A stretch of 64,000 bases of DNA from Branchiostoma floridae (taxonomy: Eukaryota > Chordata > Leptocardii > Amphioxiformes > Branchiostomatidae): assembly GCF_000003815.2 (NCBI RefSeq), contig NW_023365730.1, forward strand, positions 118,279-182,278. Reading direction: 5' to 3'. Below are positions 49,195 through 62,383 of this stretch, piece after piece. Both the position numbers and the translations under genes were made by a program. The notes below the pieces were generated by a model. That model was not told the DNA's origin and ran no database searches. It saw only the letters and a program-made list of their open reading frames with translations. How positions within the stretch are numbered: the first letter of the stretch is position 1; each line of letters begins with the position of its first letter.

Positions 49195-49600
49195 TCAACA
49201 TTTCAAAACCGAAACAAAAAATACAACATACTGAAAATCACACAAACCTACGGCTATGCTGACGTCTTCGACTATCTCCACACGTAACCACTCTCGCTCC
49301 TTTCTGCCTGCGACGTGCTCTAGAAATCTTCTTCCCCACCTTCTCTCAATTGCACTTTGCGCTAATACTAATTTGAAGGCGCACACCGCCCGTCTTGAGT
49401 GCTTGGTAAACGCTGACGATTGTGATGAAATTGCGGTGCTTAGCGACGCGAGAAGCATGAGCTGAGACTCCCCGACACAGTCTCTCACGTCAATCCCCCG
49501 CTAGCTCCTTTTGAAGCGCAGAAAAGCGAGAGATCGTGTTAACGCGACACTTTGAAGCGAAATTGATGCCGTTTCTCATTCCCTGGAGTCCATTGCACAA
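49195..49600 (-). promoter_or_regulatory. Candidate CpG-rich promoter / first exon
   Basis: This is a local block with many CpG dinucleotides in otherwise AT-rich sequence. The minus strand is open for 97 codons from an ATG at 49488 and offers a GTAGGT donor near 49250. It lies about 5 kb upstream of the recognised exons of the pseudophosphatase gene, in the right orientation to be its 5' exon. I recognise no domain in the peptide. It could equally be an unrelated bidirectional start region. Confidence 0.3.
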
Positions 49601-51941
49601 GGACTTTTTATGCCACACCAATTTAATGTTTTGCTGTTAGGGTTTTATAAAGAAAACATTAGACCGGTGGGTAAAAAAATGAAGATCTTTGTTACTTTTC
49701 GGATCTTTTAAAAGAAAACATTGAACCGTCAGGTAGAAAAAAAAAATTTTTTTTGCAAAAAAGTCTGGGGTGGTGGGATCGAGTGGCTTACTGAAGGAAC
49801 ATAGCATAAATAACGAAAGATTTAGCAAATGATAAGATTTTCTTGGCACACTTTATGCAATGAATCAATATTTAGGGTGGTCAATTTCGCAATAAAATAT
49901 TAATATACGTACCGTCCAAAATAACCACGTACATGCATTTAAATTTGACGCCCATAGTTCATTTGTCAGGAGAGTCAGTGAACATTTGACAAAGGGAGTC
50001 GTGGCAAGCTTTTTGTTCAAATTGGAAAGAATATAACAGCAGAATCCAGGAAGCAACAAATGGAATTGGTGTGGCCTTAGGATTAAAAGAAAGCAAGGTT
50101 TGCCCGAGGTGAGGAGATACCACTTAGGAGATTTCTTCAGGTGGATTTCATTTCAACACCGACTTTACTGACACTCCTACGTCATGTGCAAATTGCTGGG
50201 GCCAAATATCAATGATAACAATGGAAAGTACACCTTACCTATCAGGTTTCAACAGTATCGCTTATGCAGACACGAAAGCGAAAGAGCCGGACGAAGCCAG
50301 CAATGGCGGAGTATTTGCGTACATGTCTCAAACCATTAGGCCTTCGAATCAATATTGTGTTTCCAATGACGATCGTGAAAATATTATGTTCCAATTTTTT
50401 TCCTTTTGATTTCGGCCTTCAATTTAGCCAATTTTGATTATCTTAGATAACGTGGGACTCTGTTAGTGTTTGTTTTGTAAGACTTCACTTTTAGGTTCTG
50501 AATAAAGTCAAATAGTCAAATAGTGCCGCCAATTTGTAACAAGCTACAGGCACTTATTCGTAGGAATGGAGAGTTAATTACAAATATTTCTTAATAAGAT
50601 AACGTCGGGATATTTGCACACCTGTTGCAAGGCTTTTCTCATTGGCCATGCCGGAAATGATGTAGAGCAAGCTTCCGGATTTAATCATCACTCTGGTGGT
50701 TCCAACTCCGATGTGGAGTGGCACTAGAGATATAATAACGTCAACACACTCAGGTTAAGCCAAGTGGGTTCTAATATGTGCTTCAAAAACCTTCTCGGTG
50801 AGCCAATTATCACAACGCACACTTCAAAGCTCATTATAAGCAGGCTTCATGAGCAATTGACATCATAACAAATGTGCTGACGTGTTGTAAGTTGTAACCA
50901 TCAAATTTGATCATGTATACTTGGAGGATCATGACAACAAAGCTTCATTAAGCAGGCTTGTCCTAATTTTTGTGTTTTGACATCGGCCTCAGCTCGTACC
51001 TTTGCTCCTGAACAAGTGATACTTACATGGTCATGTGTAACATAGTTGTCTAGAACTGGTTTGGAAGATGGAAGGGTTCCAGGGGGTTTTCTCAATGTTT
51101 CCCCGTACATAGAGAATAAAAGGTAATATTGTTTTGCTGCTGTGTTCTTTCTTTATTCGTCTTTTGTCTGAAGCCAATCGGTACAGTAACCTAATGGTAC
51201 AGGAATGGGTGCGAGTAGCTGAACAAAAGACTACAGCAGGCTTAGTGAAAACAATCTGCATTTTCGCTATAATTGTACCTTTGTAGTTTTTTAATCGTAT
51301 TGTATTGTCGAGACGATAAACGTTTCCAAATATTTCCATATTGATAACCCACGAATAGGATATTGTTTTAAGAAGTTACCATTAGTATACAAAAGGCAAA
51401 GAAAACAACAAGGAAAATCGCCAGCCACACTAACAGTATTTCATACGATCCCTTGCAGAAGAACAGCACTAGCTATATATGCTTTGTACCGTTGTTGATA
51501 GACAACACTGCATGTCTGTACCACAGTTAATTGAAAACCCAGCAAGATTCCATTAAAGGTGTTAGTCCCATTATGAATCTCTCTCCAGATACAAAAAAAA
51601 AAAAAAAAACTCATGATGAATATTTTCACCACACCAAACATTGAATCGACAATCCCTTTACCATTTCTGCTTGGATCTGATGTTACACTACAATCACATA
51701 CATCCCTTCTGTCTGGCTGGCCTTACAACACGTCAGACCGTGTCCCTTGATATTCAACAACGTGAAAGCAAAACGCCTACAATGCCTATCATACAGATAT
51801 CATGAAATAGAATCGAGTCGGTTACATTTCATTTCCATTTCAAAGGCAACTCCGACCCTCCAGTGGCACGCAGACCTTGTTAGCCTATTCCCCATTGCAT
51901 ACAAAAAAAAGAAGATAATCAGGCAACACAACAGTGTGTTG
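49601..51941. other. No gene seen
   Basis: AT-rich, with a short two-copy duplication near 49630-49745 (agaaaacattNgaccg) and a poly-A run near 51592-51609. No supported gene. Confidence 0.4.
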
Positions 51942-52800
51942 TAGGGGTGGTACAAAATCGGTTTTTCTTCTTGGACCGATCTAAGAAAAAACGGACCTGA
52001 AAAAATTTAGTAGACCGGGTTTTGGATCGATTAGAAAATTAACAGATTGTACCGGCGCTATGGCTGCAGGCGTTCACGTGTTTTGGGACTTATAGGTAAA
52101 AAAAAAGTAGCAAGAGCAACTTATACAGTCGCAACATATACATCCAAAGGCACAGTTAGTGTTGTTTTCATGAAGATATGATTTTAAAAAGCCAGTGGAT
52201 GTCAGATAATTCACCAACCAGAATCCAGTATAGCAGAATGAACCTTTGTTTTTTTATGCCACATGTTCATCTGCCTGGAGATTAAGCGTGTGCTACGCAC
52301 TAGGATAGACAACAGTATAGAAAAGTCAGGTCCAAGTACGGTCCAGGTCCAACGGATCAGGTCCAGGTAGGGCTGGATACCGGTACAGAAAATTCAGGTC
52401 CAGGTCCAGTTCAGGTCCAGAGGATCAGGTCCAGGTCCGGACCTGAACCTGGACCTGATTCATTATGACTCATACCAATGGTCAATTTCATTACAAAGAA
52501 ATCTGTTCGGTGGAGTACTAGGCTTACACTGGCGTTTTGTAATCCTACAACGCTAACTGCACCTGTACGATTGGCTGTAAAACTTGGTAGAAATTACTAT
52601 AATTTCTACTCTACTGCACTCTTGTTATTTTCTTCCACCTGCAAGCGCCAAAACGTGTGAATGCCTGATAAAATAATCTTTTAATTTTCTAACCGGTCCA
52701 ACATCCGGTCCACCTAATTTTTTCAGGTCCGGTTTTTCTGGACCGGTCCAATAAGAAAAACCGGTTTTGTACCGGTACGCTGTACCGATACCCAGCCCTA
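51942..52800. mobile_element. hAT-like composite element
   Basis: Starts TAGGGGTGGTACAAAATCGG and ends with a segment complementary to TAGGGCTGGGTATCGG and CAAAACCGGTTTTTCTT. Inside lie a GGTCCA-rich block (52325-52470) and AT-rich filler. A target duplication was not found, and the right end merges into the array that follows. Confidence 0.5.
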
Positions 52801-54370
52801 GGTCCAGGTCTGTATCAGAAGACTCCTTAGCTAGCTAAACTCCTTACTATGCAATCGGTAGATCAGCCTGGAGAGTAGCACACGCTGTAATTTGACACGA
52901 GCCCCCAGACAAGCTAGGATCCGTCTGCAGCTAATTGGAAGCTCCGCCAGAAGCCGCGAGCTCATTACACTCACATTCGTCACAGCTGAAGACTGCCGTG
53001 AACATCAGAGAGATCGTATTAGCTCAACACGTAGGCAATCAAGACCTGTTGGACACGACAGATGGTTCCCCTGTAGTAGGGTTGTGAACCGGTACAGAAA
53101 ATTCTGGTACAGGCACGGTGCAAGTCCAGAGGATCAGGTCCAGGTCCAGGTCCAAGTCCGGACCTGAACCTGGACCTAACTGTGAAAACTTGTGAATGGG
53201 CGATACTCAAATCATTGGTCTTAGCTCACGAGTGCAATGAACATCAGAGAAATCGTATTAGCGCAACACGTAGGCAATCACGACCCGTTGGACACGACAG
53301 ATGATTCCCCTATAGTAGGGGGTGGTACCGGTACAGAAAATCCTGGTACAGGTCTGGTCCAAGTCCAAAGAACCAGGTCCATGTCCGGACCTGAACCTGG
53401 ACCTAACTGAAAACTTGTGAATTGGTCACAGATAAAGAGTACCGTGAACATCAGAGACATCGTATTAGCTCAACACGTAGGCAATCACGACCTGTTGGAC
53501 ACGACAGATGATACCCAACGTAGTAGGGGTTGGGTACCGGTACAGAAAATTCAGGTACAGGCACGGTCCAAGTCCAGAGGATCAGGTCCAGGTACAGGTC
53601 TGGACCTGAACCTGGACCTAACTGTGATAACTTGTGAATGGGCGATACTCAAATCATTGGTCACAGCTGAAGGGTGCAGTGAACATCAGAGAGTCGTATT
53701 AGCTCAACACGTAGACAATCATTACCTGTTGGACACGAAAGATGATACCCAACGTAGTAGGGGTTGGAACCGGGACAGAAAATTCGGGTAGAGGTACGGT
53801 CCAAGTACGTTCTAGCTACGGTCCAGCTACGGTCCAGGTCCAGAGGTTCAGGTCCAGGTCCGGACCTGAAGCTGGACCTTACTGTGAAAACTTGTGAATG
53901 GACGATACTCAAATCATTGGCAAAGCTGAAGAGCGTAGTAAACAACAAAGATGATCCCCCCGTAGTAGGGGAGGGTAACGGTACAGAAAATTCAGGTACA
54001 GGTACGGTCCAGGTCCAGAGGATCAGAGCCAGGTCCGGACATGAACCTTGACCTAACTGAAAACTTGTGAATGGGCGATACTCAAATCATTGGTCATAGC
54101 TCACGAGTGCAGTGAACATCAGAGAGATCTTATTAGCGCAACATGTAGGCAATCACGACCTGTTGGACACGACAGATGATCCCCAACGTAGTAGTTGTGG
54201 GTACCGGTACAGAAAATTCAGGTACAGGTACGGTCCAGGTCCAAAGAATCAGGTCCGGGTCTGAACCTGGACCTAACTGTGAAAAGTTGTCAATGGGCGA
54301 TACTCAAATCATTGGTCACAGCTGAAGAGTGCCGTGAACATCAGATGGATCGTATCATCTCAACACGTAG
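52325..54370. repeat. Array with GGTCCAGGTCC palindromes, about 212-240-bp unit
   Basis: Each unit has accggtacagaaaattcagg, then repeated ggtcca hexamers ending in a hairpin (TCAGGTCCAGGT ... ACCTGGACCTGA), then acttgtgaatgggcgatactc and gaacatcagagagatcgtat. Unit marks lie near 52998, 53237, 53449, 53683, 54114 and 54335, with one degenerate unit near 53930. Open frames rich in R/S/G/P here are repeat artefacts. Confidence 0.85.
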
Positions 54371-54419
54371 GACCAGTTTGTATAGATTGTACCAGGTTGT
54401 ATAGATCCAACCGTTGTGT

Positions 54420-55260
54420 ACAATATACTGTTTTCCAGCTAGTGAACACAAGTGTTATAGATATTTTGTAGCCCTTCTTAATAAACAATCGACTTTTTTC
54501 TAAGGTTCATAGGGCCTGACGCTACCATCATGAACATAAAGAGCGGCCTATAGCGATAACTGTAGCAGCAACTCTTCTCCCTAAGTCAGAAACATCAAGC
54601 TTAGGCAAGCTAAGCTGTTGCGAGTTGGCCCCTAGTTGACATGCCTCATTCACTATTGTCAACTATTACTCTGCTGAAAGAACTAAACTTTCAGTTGTCA
54701 TCATCTGTATTGTTTTGTGGTCTTAATCATCCTGTAAAATGGTGTTTTTCAGTGACATATCATTATGTTTGGCCGACCACTTCTTGTTGGTCTGGTAGAG
54801 AATGGTTAGACCGTCCAGCGCTAGACAGTAGTTAGACAAGTCTAGAGCGCACGTGTTAGCTAGAGACTCAACGAATAACATGATATCGGCGATCTCTCTC
54901 TTATATGACAGAGGTAACATGTTAAGGAACAATTTTTTTATGCTTAATAGTCAATTTTAACAGTAGTTACATTGGCACGTAGAATGAACTTTACACTGGC
55001 AGAACTATTTTATTTGCACATAAATTGATAGCTTTCTTTGTTAATTAAAAACCTACTCTTCAACGGATATTGCTCAGTTTCAACCACGTACATGTAAGGT
55101 AATGGATGCTACCTGCAACGCTTGATTGTTTGCAAATACTATCCGGTTAATTGAGTAGCTATTATTTGGCGTATCTTATTACCTACTAGATGTCTGACCT
55201 TTGTCGCTGCAGAGAGTAATTTGGTTTCTAATAGGCTGATCTATTCAGGCAGATCTCCCT
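54420..55260. other. No gene seen
   Basis: AT-rich, without supported features. Confidence 0.4.
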
Positions 55261-55261
55261 G

Positions 55262-55490
55262 TGGTTACAATTAAAGCTTGTGGCCTATAGGTCTCTTTAA
55301 AATTCATAACATTTGCAAAACGCCTGACAACATCATCCGCCATCGCCTGTTGACCTTATCATTTTATCTGGTTACAATTAAATCTTGTGGCCTATAGGTC
55401 TCTTTAAAATTCATAACATTTGCAAAACGCCTGACAACATCATCCGCCATCGTCTGCTGACCTTATTATTTCATCTGCCAGTGGATTGGA
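55262..55490. repeat. Tandem duplication, 107-bp unit
   Basis: ggttacaattaaa starts at 55263 and 55370. The copies are nearly identical through gacaacatcatccgccatcg, with a diverged partial third. Confidence 0.9.
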
Positions 55491-55539
55491 ATTAAGCCCC
55501 TTGCGGTCTATAGGCTATCATTGCCATGTAAGTCTTGTT

Positions 55540-56820
55540 GACCTTTGAAATAAGATCCTTGTGGTTATTATTTTAGAAACATTCGTAACGATAGATTTGC
55601 ATTCAAACTTTTTGGTCTTTCCATAAGTTTAGAAAATGCCTATTTTCCCACTAAAGTATAGTCAGGAGAAGAAACATACTCGGTAGTAGTGTACGTACTC
55701 AAACAAAAAGCTAGGTAACCTTTGAAATAATATCCTTGTGTTTAATCTTTTAGAAACATTATTAACGATGGATCTGTATTCAAACATTTTGGCCTTTCTA
55801 TAAGTTAAGAAAATGCCTATGTTTCCACAAAGGTATTGTCCAGAGAAGCAACATAGCGGTTTGTAGTGTGCGTACTCAAATAAAAAGCTAGGTAACCTTT
55901 GAAATAAGATCCTTGTGTGTTAATCTTTTAGAAACATTATTAACGATGGATCTGCATTCACATTCTTTGGTCTTTCTATGCCTATGTTTCCCCACAAAGG
56001 CATTTCCAAGAGACGCAACATAGCGGGCAGTAGTGTGCGTACTCAAATAAAAAGCTAGGTAACCTTTGAAATAGGATCCTTTTGTGTTAATCTTTTAGAA
56101 ACATTCTCAACGATGGGATTTGTATTCAAACGTTTTGGCCTTTCCATAAGTTTAGAAAATGCTTACATGTATGTTTCAACTAAAGTATAGCCAGGAGAAG
56201 CACATACTGGGTAGTAGCGTGTTTGCTTCAATAAAAAAACTAGGTAACCTTTGAAATAAGATCCTTGTGTGTTAATCTTTTAGAAACATTATTAACGATG
56301 GATCTGTATTCAAACATTTTGGCCTTTCTATAAGTTAAGAAAATGCCTATGATTCCACAAAGGTATTGTCCGGAGAAGCAACATAGCGGTTTGCAGTGTG
56401 CGTACTCAAATAAAAAGCTAGGTAACCTTTGAAATAAGATCCCTGTGTATTAATCTTTTAGAAACGTTCTTAACGATGGATCTGCATTAAAACTTTTTTG
56501 ACTTTCTATGCCTATGTTTCCCCACAAAGACATTGCCAAGAGAAGCATCATAGCGCGTAGTAGTGTGCGTACTCAAATAAAAAGCTAGGTAACCTTTGAA
56601 ATAATAGCCTTGTGTTTAATCTTTTAGAAACATTCTTAACCATGGGATTTGCATTGAAAATTTTTGGTCTTTCCATAAGTTTAAAAAATGTCTATGTTTC
56701 CACTTTGTTGCCTGGAGTTGGCAAAATAGAGGGTAATGGTATACGTGCGTACGTGCTCAAACAAAAAGCACAGCAAAGTCAGAATGATTGGACTCCACGA
56801 CAATACCGGTAGCTTTTACC
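55540..56820. repeat. Seven-copy tandem repeat, about 175 bp
   Basis: Units start with acctttgaaataagatcctt near 55545, 55721, 55896, 56062, 56247, 56430 and 56596. They share taatcttttagaaacatt and gtgcgtactcaaataaaaag. Confidence 0.9.
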
Positions 56821-56989
56821 GGCCTCGTCTTTTGCAAACTACCAAGCCACGTAAATTTGGCAACAAACCAAGTTTTACTCCATTCAAACTACCACAGGGG
56901 AACGTTTAGATTTCGTTTGAAAAACCTTGCCATAATTTTGTGGAATACATGATACCTTCCTCCGAATGTTGACATATTGAAAACATAGG

Positions 56990-58640
56990 TTTTATTATAG
57001 ACATTGGTAAGCTTTCTGATAACAATCAGATTATCTGCTAATAATTCAATTTGCTTCTGTGTTGGTTTAAGGTAACAACCTAAAGTTTGTCCAGTAATTG
57101 AATAAAGGAAGTGGGTGATACAGAAGCAGAAAGAATGAAACATTTATACAGTTTGTCAGAACGATAGTGAATAAACTGGCGGGATGGTTTAATAAAAATG
57201 CAAAACCCTTAAGTTCGTCCAGTAACTGACATAAGGTAGCGGATGCTTCTTGAACAGTTTCAGAAGGAAGAAAACATTAATACAGTCTGCCAGAACGATA
57301 CTGGTTGATGGGATATATTTCAATGATAGCTTAAATGTATTAGAAATACATTTAGTGAAGCTTTTACGTTGTACAGATATTTTTAGACTTGCACAGAGCC
57401 TATGATAGTGTCATAAATATAGTTAAAAATTCTTAGTCAGTGACTTTGTTTACAGCTGCAACTTCAACGGTAGCAAAAGCAATGAAAGATGTTTAACATT
57501 TATGCAGTCAGAACGATACTGGTTGAAAGAGCATACCTCCCATGCCGTTATTACGGCCGGTGCTGGCTGGTAAGTGGATGACCCCAAGTGTTACTACACA
57601 CAACATGTAGCGTAGTGCTGTCAAGTCATCTTTCGACTGGCAGGATTACGTGAATTTTATCTAAACAATCATTAATATACAAAATGCAGTTACTCAAGCA
57701 ACTGGTTATGATTTTGGAAACGGTCAAATGTTTCATATAACATCCACTAACTTTCGTCACTGACACTGAAGTGATCTGGGAGAAACTGGTCTTTAAATGC
57801 ACAGGAGGCGAAGACAATTTCTCCCAGATAATTTCTAACTGGATGGTTGGGAAAAATCCTAAAGTTTGTCTAAAATCTGACGAAGGTAATGAAAATCTAA
57901 AATGCAGTTACTCAAGTAACTGGATATGGTTTTGGAAACCGTCAAACGTTTCAGATAGGGTCAACTAACTTCTGTCAGTGACAGTAAAGTGATCTTGGAG
58001 AACGAAATGTAGTGGATGCTGGAGAATAAACCATTTATGCAGTCTACCAGAACGACGCTGGCTGCTAGAACGGACCGCCCGTGTTTTTATCCCATCTGCT
58101 GCCGTCTTGATTTAAACCAGTCTGATAAGAGGATGACGACCCAAGTGTTGCTAAGACCCTAAGTCCGTCCCGTAATTGACGAAAGGTAGTCATAATATGC
58201 TACTTAAACGGCAGCAGACAGAACAAAGCATTTATAAAGTCTGTCAGAACTATACTGGATGAACTGGATGATTTCAGAAAAATTGAAATTCGTCCAGTAA
58301 CTGACGGAGGTAGTGGATGCTACTTAAACGGTAACAGAGAGAAAAAACATTAAAGCAGTTTGCCAGAACGATACTGGTTGAACTTGATGGTTAAGAAAAA
58401 TCCTAAATGTCGTCAAGCAACAAAAAGAATAAAACATTTATACAGACTGTCAGAACGGTACTGGATGAACTGGATCGTTTAAGAAAAATCCTAAAGCTCG
58501 TCCAGTAACAGAAAGAATAAAACATGTAAGCAGTCTGCCAGAACGATGCTGGGTGCTAGAACAGACCGCCTGTGTTTTTATCCCATCTGCTGCCGTCTTG
58601 ATTTAAACCAGCCTGATAAGTGGATCTCAGGATGTGTCAG
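56990..58640. repeat. Dispersed-repeat cluster
   Basis: Recurring blocks: gtccagtaactgac, gcagtctgccagaacgatac, atgcagttactcaagNaactg (57685, 57902) and a longer pair tttttatcccatctgctgcc (58084 and 58574). One block also occurs at 36.6 kb, so this is a dispersed element with internal tandem growth rather than a pure satellite. Confidence 0.75.
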
Positions 58641-58689
58641 CTGTAGGCGGCTGAGTAATCAATCTTATATAGGTCGTTAGTATTCTGCT

Positions 58690-60500
58690 GAGGTGCTGGT
58701 GTGCAAGCAGGCAGAACAGGACTATTAACAGGCCGTAAACCGTGTACATATAGACTTGGATCGATGTCAGAAATGTTTCGTAAATCTTGCTTAAAGACGT
58801 TTATAATTTTATATGCTGTCTACTGCTACTATTTAGCAGTATATGTCGTTAGTATGCAGTGCAGTTGCCGGGTGTAACCAGGCGTATACGTAAATACACA
58901 GAATAGCACTTTTAAAAGGCAATAAAAGGTGTACATATAGACTTGGATCGATGTCAGAAATATTTCGTAAATCTTGCTTAAAGACGTGTCAGGTTCATGA
59001 TTTGATATGCTGTCTATCTTCACGTCTAAATGTGTTATACTGGTGAGGTGCCGCGGTGCAAGCAGGCAGAAATGTACAGAACGGACTATTAACCCTCAAA
59101 CCACCGTATGGGGTCAAAACTGACCCCAGGCGTATATCAATGTGTGCCATTATGTCATTTCTGGTCGAAAACAAATTTCCTTCCAGGAGTTTGTTTGTAT
59201 ATATGTCCGATAGCTTCTTTTACGATTTTACCGAGATTGGCTCATTGTTGATTAAGTTATCCTAGAAAGTTTATGCATGGTCCACTGGGGTCAAAACTGA
59301 CCCCAGCATTTTTTTAAACAAACTTTTGCGACCCACACCTAAACTACTTATCGTAGGATCACGAAATTTTCAGAGAAGGATGTACATGTAAGCCAAAATT
59401 ATTGTAACAACTTTTGTGCCATTATCTTGTTATATGATGACATTATGACGTCATCTAGGTAATATCGGCCGCCATCTTGGATTTTGACTGATGACGTCAT
59501 CAAATTAGCATAAATTATGGATATTGAGCCATGAAATTTACGTTGAATTTTATAAGATGTGATAAACAACTGTTATTTGCCAAGAAAACCTTAAAACCTA
59601 AATGTTTAATACAAAATTAGAAAATTTTGTAATAAATATATCTGTCAGAATTCCGTTGTCATGACAACATGAAAAATGATGAACATACTTTGTTCACTGA
59701 AAATGTTTGCTATCAACATTTTCTAAAAAGTTACCAAGTTTGGTAGCCCTAGCATAAGCCATTCAGGCGCAATACGGCATTGAAGTTGGTACAGGCATCA
59801 AAAACCTCCTTCCTGGTCTGAACAGCGTTGGCGCAAAATGTGGTCCTCATGATCTTTTGCATAAACTATGATAATGAGCTAGAAGTATTCTCACCTAATC
59901 ATGTCAGACTGTCCCACATAGATTAATGAAACTATACATATATACAAATCACAAAAAGAGTGACACAAAAACTGTATTTGTACAAAACGTTTTGGGGTCA
60001 GTTTTGACCCCATACGGTAATCTACGTCACAAAAAAGCTACGGTGGTTTGAGGGTTAAAAGGTCGTAACCGTGTACATACAGACTTGGATCGATGTCAGA
60101 AATGCTTCGTAAATCTTGCTTATTAAAATAAACACGTGTCAGTTTTATGATTGTATATGCTGTCTAACTTCACCCCTGATTGTGATGTTGGTGATGTGTC
60201 GGTGTGCAAGCAGGCGCAAATATACAAAAAGGGACTATCAAAAGGCCGTAAACCGTGTGCATACAGACTTTGATCGATGTCAGAAATGTTCCGTAAATCT
60301 TGCTTAAAGACGTGTCAGGTTTAGTATTGGCTATACTGTTTACTGTCACCCCTGATTGTGTTATGCTGTTAAGGTGCCACGGTGCAAGCAGGCGCAAATA
60401 TACAGAACAGGACTATCAAAGGTCGTAAACCGTGTACATACAGGCTTGGATCGATGTCAGAAATGTTTCGTAAATCTTGCTTAAAGACGTGTCAGATTTT
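58690..60500. repeat. Tandem repeat, about 165-bp unit, interrupted
   Basis: Units with ggatcgatgtcagaaatgtt and cgtaaatcttgcttaaagac lie near 58759, 58948, 60090, 60272 and 60449. The array is split by the element at 59093-60054. Confidence 0.88.
59093..60054. mobile_element. piggyBac-like non-autonomous element, 962 bp
   Basis: The ends CCCTCAAACCACCGTA (16-bp inverted repeats) are flanked by TTAA at 59089-59092 and 60055-60058. A second motif, TGGGGTCAAAACTGACCCC, itself a palindrome (GGGGTCA-AAAC-TGACCCC), follows the left end, recurs at about 59286 and is found inverted near 59994. There is no transposase frame. TTAA targets and CCCT starts are typical of piggyBac-type elements. Confidence 0.85.
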
Positions 60501-62200
60501 TAATTGGATAAACTGTCTACTGTCACATCTGATTATGTAGCTGTAGAATTGGGCGTAATTCAGGCAGACTCTTTGAGATACTCAATGCATGCATCATATC
60601 ATGATTATTCATGTCTCCTAATGCCTGTAATCTGTAGATCTATCTGTGTGCATTTTCTTATTTAGATTTAGATTTATTTAGATTAAAGACTAGACAAACC
60701 AATAAATGGTAAACAGCTTAGCTGATATATTTCCTCATTAACCCTTTAAAATTAATATTTATCTATTTATGGAATATTTGGACAACTCAGATCCTATTTT
60801 ATTCTGTCGAATTGATTTCCAACGGTGCATATAAAAACATCATCATATATATTAAATGATAATAGTACAGAAAGTTGTAACATATATATATTATAAGGAA
60901 CAGAAGGCAAAAAAATATGCTTTACATGATCAAAAATGAGAAGACCATAGAAAACAAATTAAAATCGTGTCCTTTACTCGTCCAAGCTCACATTTGGTTA
61001 AAGGATACCCGTGTCTTACTATCATTAACTCTTCCATAGCGGTTTAGAATTATGCACTATTGCTACGCCGCTGCCCCAGCTGAAGTTTTAGTTCATATTT
61101 TAGAAATATGCTCGTATACACCCATGAAATAGGTACGATTTTCAGATGCGTACCAGAGTCTGTCTCAAACAAATGTTAGGGTTTTAAATTCATGTCAGAA
61201 TCTCGCTGGCAAGATTGCTACAATTAGTATTCGTGTCTGGATCTTGCTCATAAAAAAAGCCACAAATCTATATTCCATTCTAGATTTAGCACAAACGACG
61301 ACTTCAACGTTAGATTCGTGTCTGGATCTAAGTCATAAAATTGCTACAGTTTTAGATTCATGTCAAGCTCTAACCGTTTGCTGCAACAATAATTATTGCT
61401 ACAGATCTAACTAAAGACTGCTACACTTTGTGATCAAATTTTGGCTCTAGCTCTGAAAATAATGATTATGAGACATTATTTCCTATAAGGTTAACCAAAT
61501 CCGTGAATGGAATTCCGAAACAAATTATTCCTAGCCTGGAAAAATAACAACAAAATTTAAATGAGGCTGTTATTCAGGATTACGTACATAGCTGTCGAAC
61601 GATCCGGTTCTGACCAGAACAGTAATATCACGGGTCTAAATGATGCTATCAACTATATGGATATTTTTCAACGGCATAAATCATTCTATTCTATTAAGAA
61701 AATCAATTCTGGAAAGGGGGTACATTTTTTTCAGGCATGTAGATGATTGGTAAAATGTGTCACACGTTATTGCCAAAATAAGTGACATAATATGTGTTGA
61801 TGTTTCAATCAAATAATTCTAAATTTAGCTCATTATGCAAGCTGGTATGGCAAACCCGACGAGGGACCTCAGTTCAACATGTCTATAACTGAAATGTAAA
61901 AGAAAAAGGAAAGCAATGTGATGGCCTATTCAGTACCGCGTGTCTGAAAGGGGCCCGTGTTTGCCACAGAATTTGACTAATCCTATTATTCATCATGTTT
62001 ATTGATCTTCACATTCAGTCGCCATGGTCCATAGTACGGGAATACATTGTATACATGTAAAATCATTTTGTCTAACTAGCTAAGAGGCTAGGCTATAATG
62101 GCCTTTGTAAAATATGGCGATAGTTTCTTCAAAACTGGCTTCTGCAGATTAGTGGGTGATAGAACAAAATGTGTGACTTAATTATAATGTGCAAACTGTC
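60501..62200. other. No gene seen
   Basis: AT-rich, with a loose repetition of ttagattcgtgtctggatct-like text near 61215-61390. No supported gene. Confidence 0.4.
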
Positions 62201-62233
62201 CAGGTAGCCCAAACCAGGAGAACCCAGAGTGAT

Positions 62234-62383
62234 GAGCATGGCAGAAGAAAAGTGGATCTTGCAAAAAGAACTCTGCAACAGAGCTGAGTCAGCTTACAGA
62301 TGTGCCATATATGTGGCAGAGACTGTCAATATCATATAGGACTGTTTAGCCATAGTCGACACTGTAGGGCTGATATCGATTAG
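62234..62383 (+). pseudogene. LINE C-terminal zinc-finger relic
   Basis: The frame reads basic residues, a stop at 62285, then CHICGRDCQYHIGLFSHSRH-C and a stop at 62381-62383. The C-x2-C ... H-x5-H/C pattern with 'IGLFSHSR' matches the zinc knuckle that ends the reverse-transcriptase protein of many non-LTR elements. The internal stop shows it is dead. Confidence 0.65.

Noticed and set aside
52892-54404. Arg/Ser/Gly/Pro-rich frames on both strands
   Set aside because: Repeat-derived translations of the GGTCCA array; frames shift between units.
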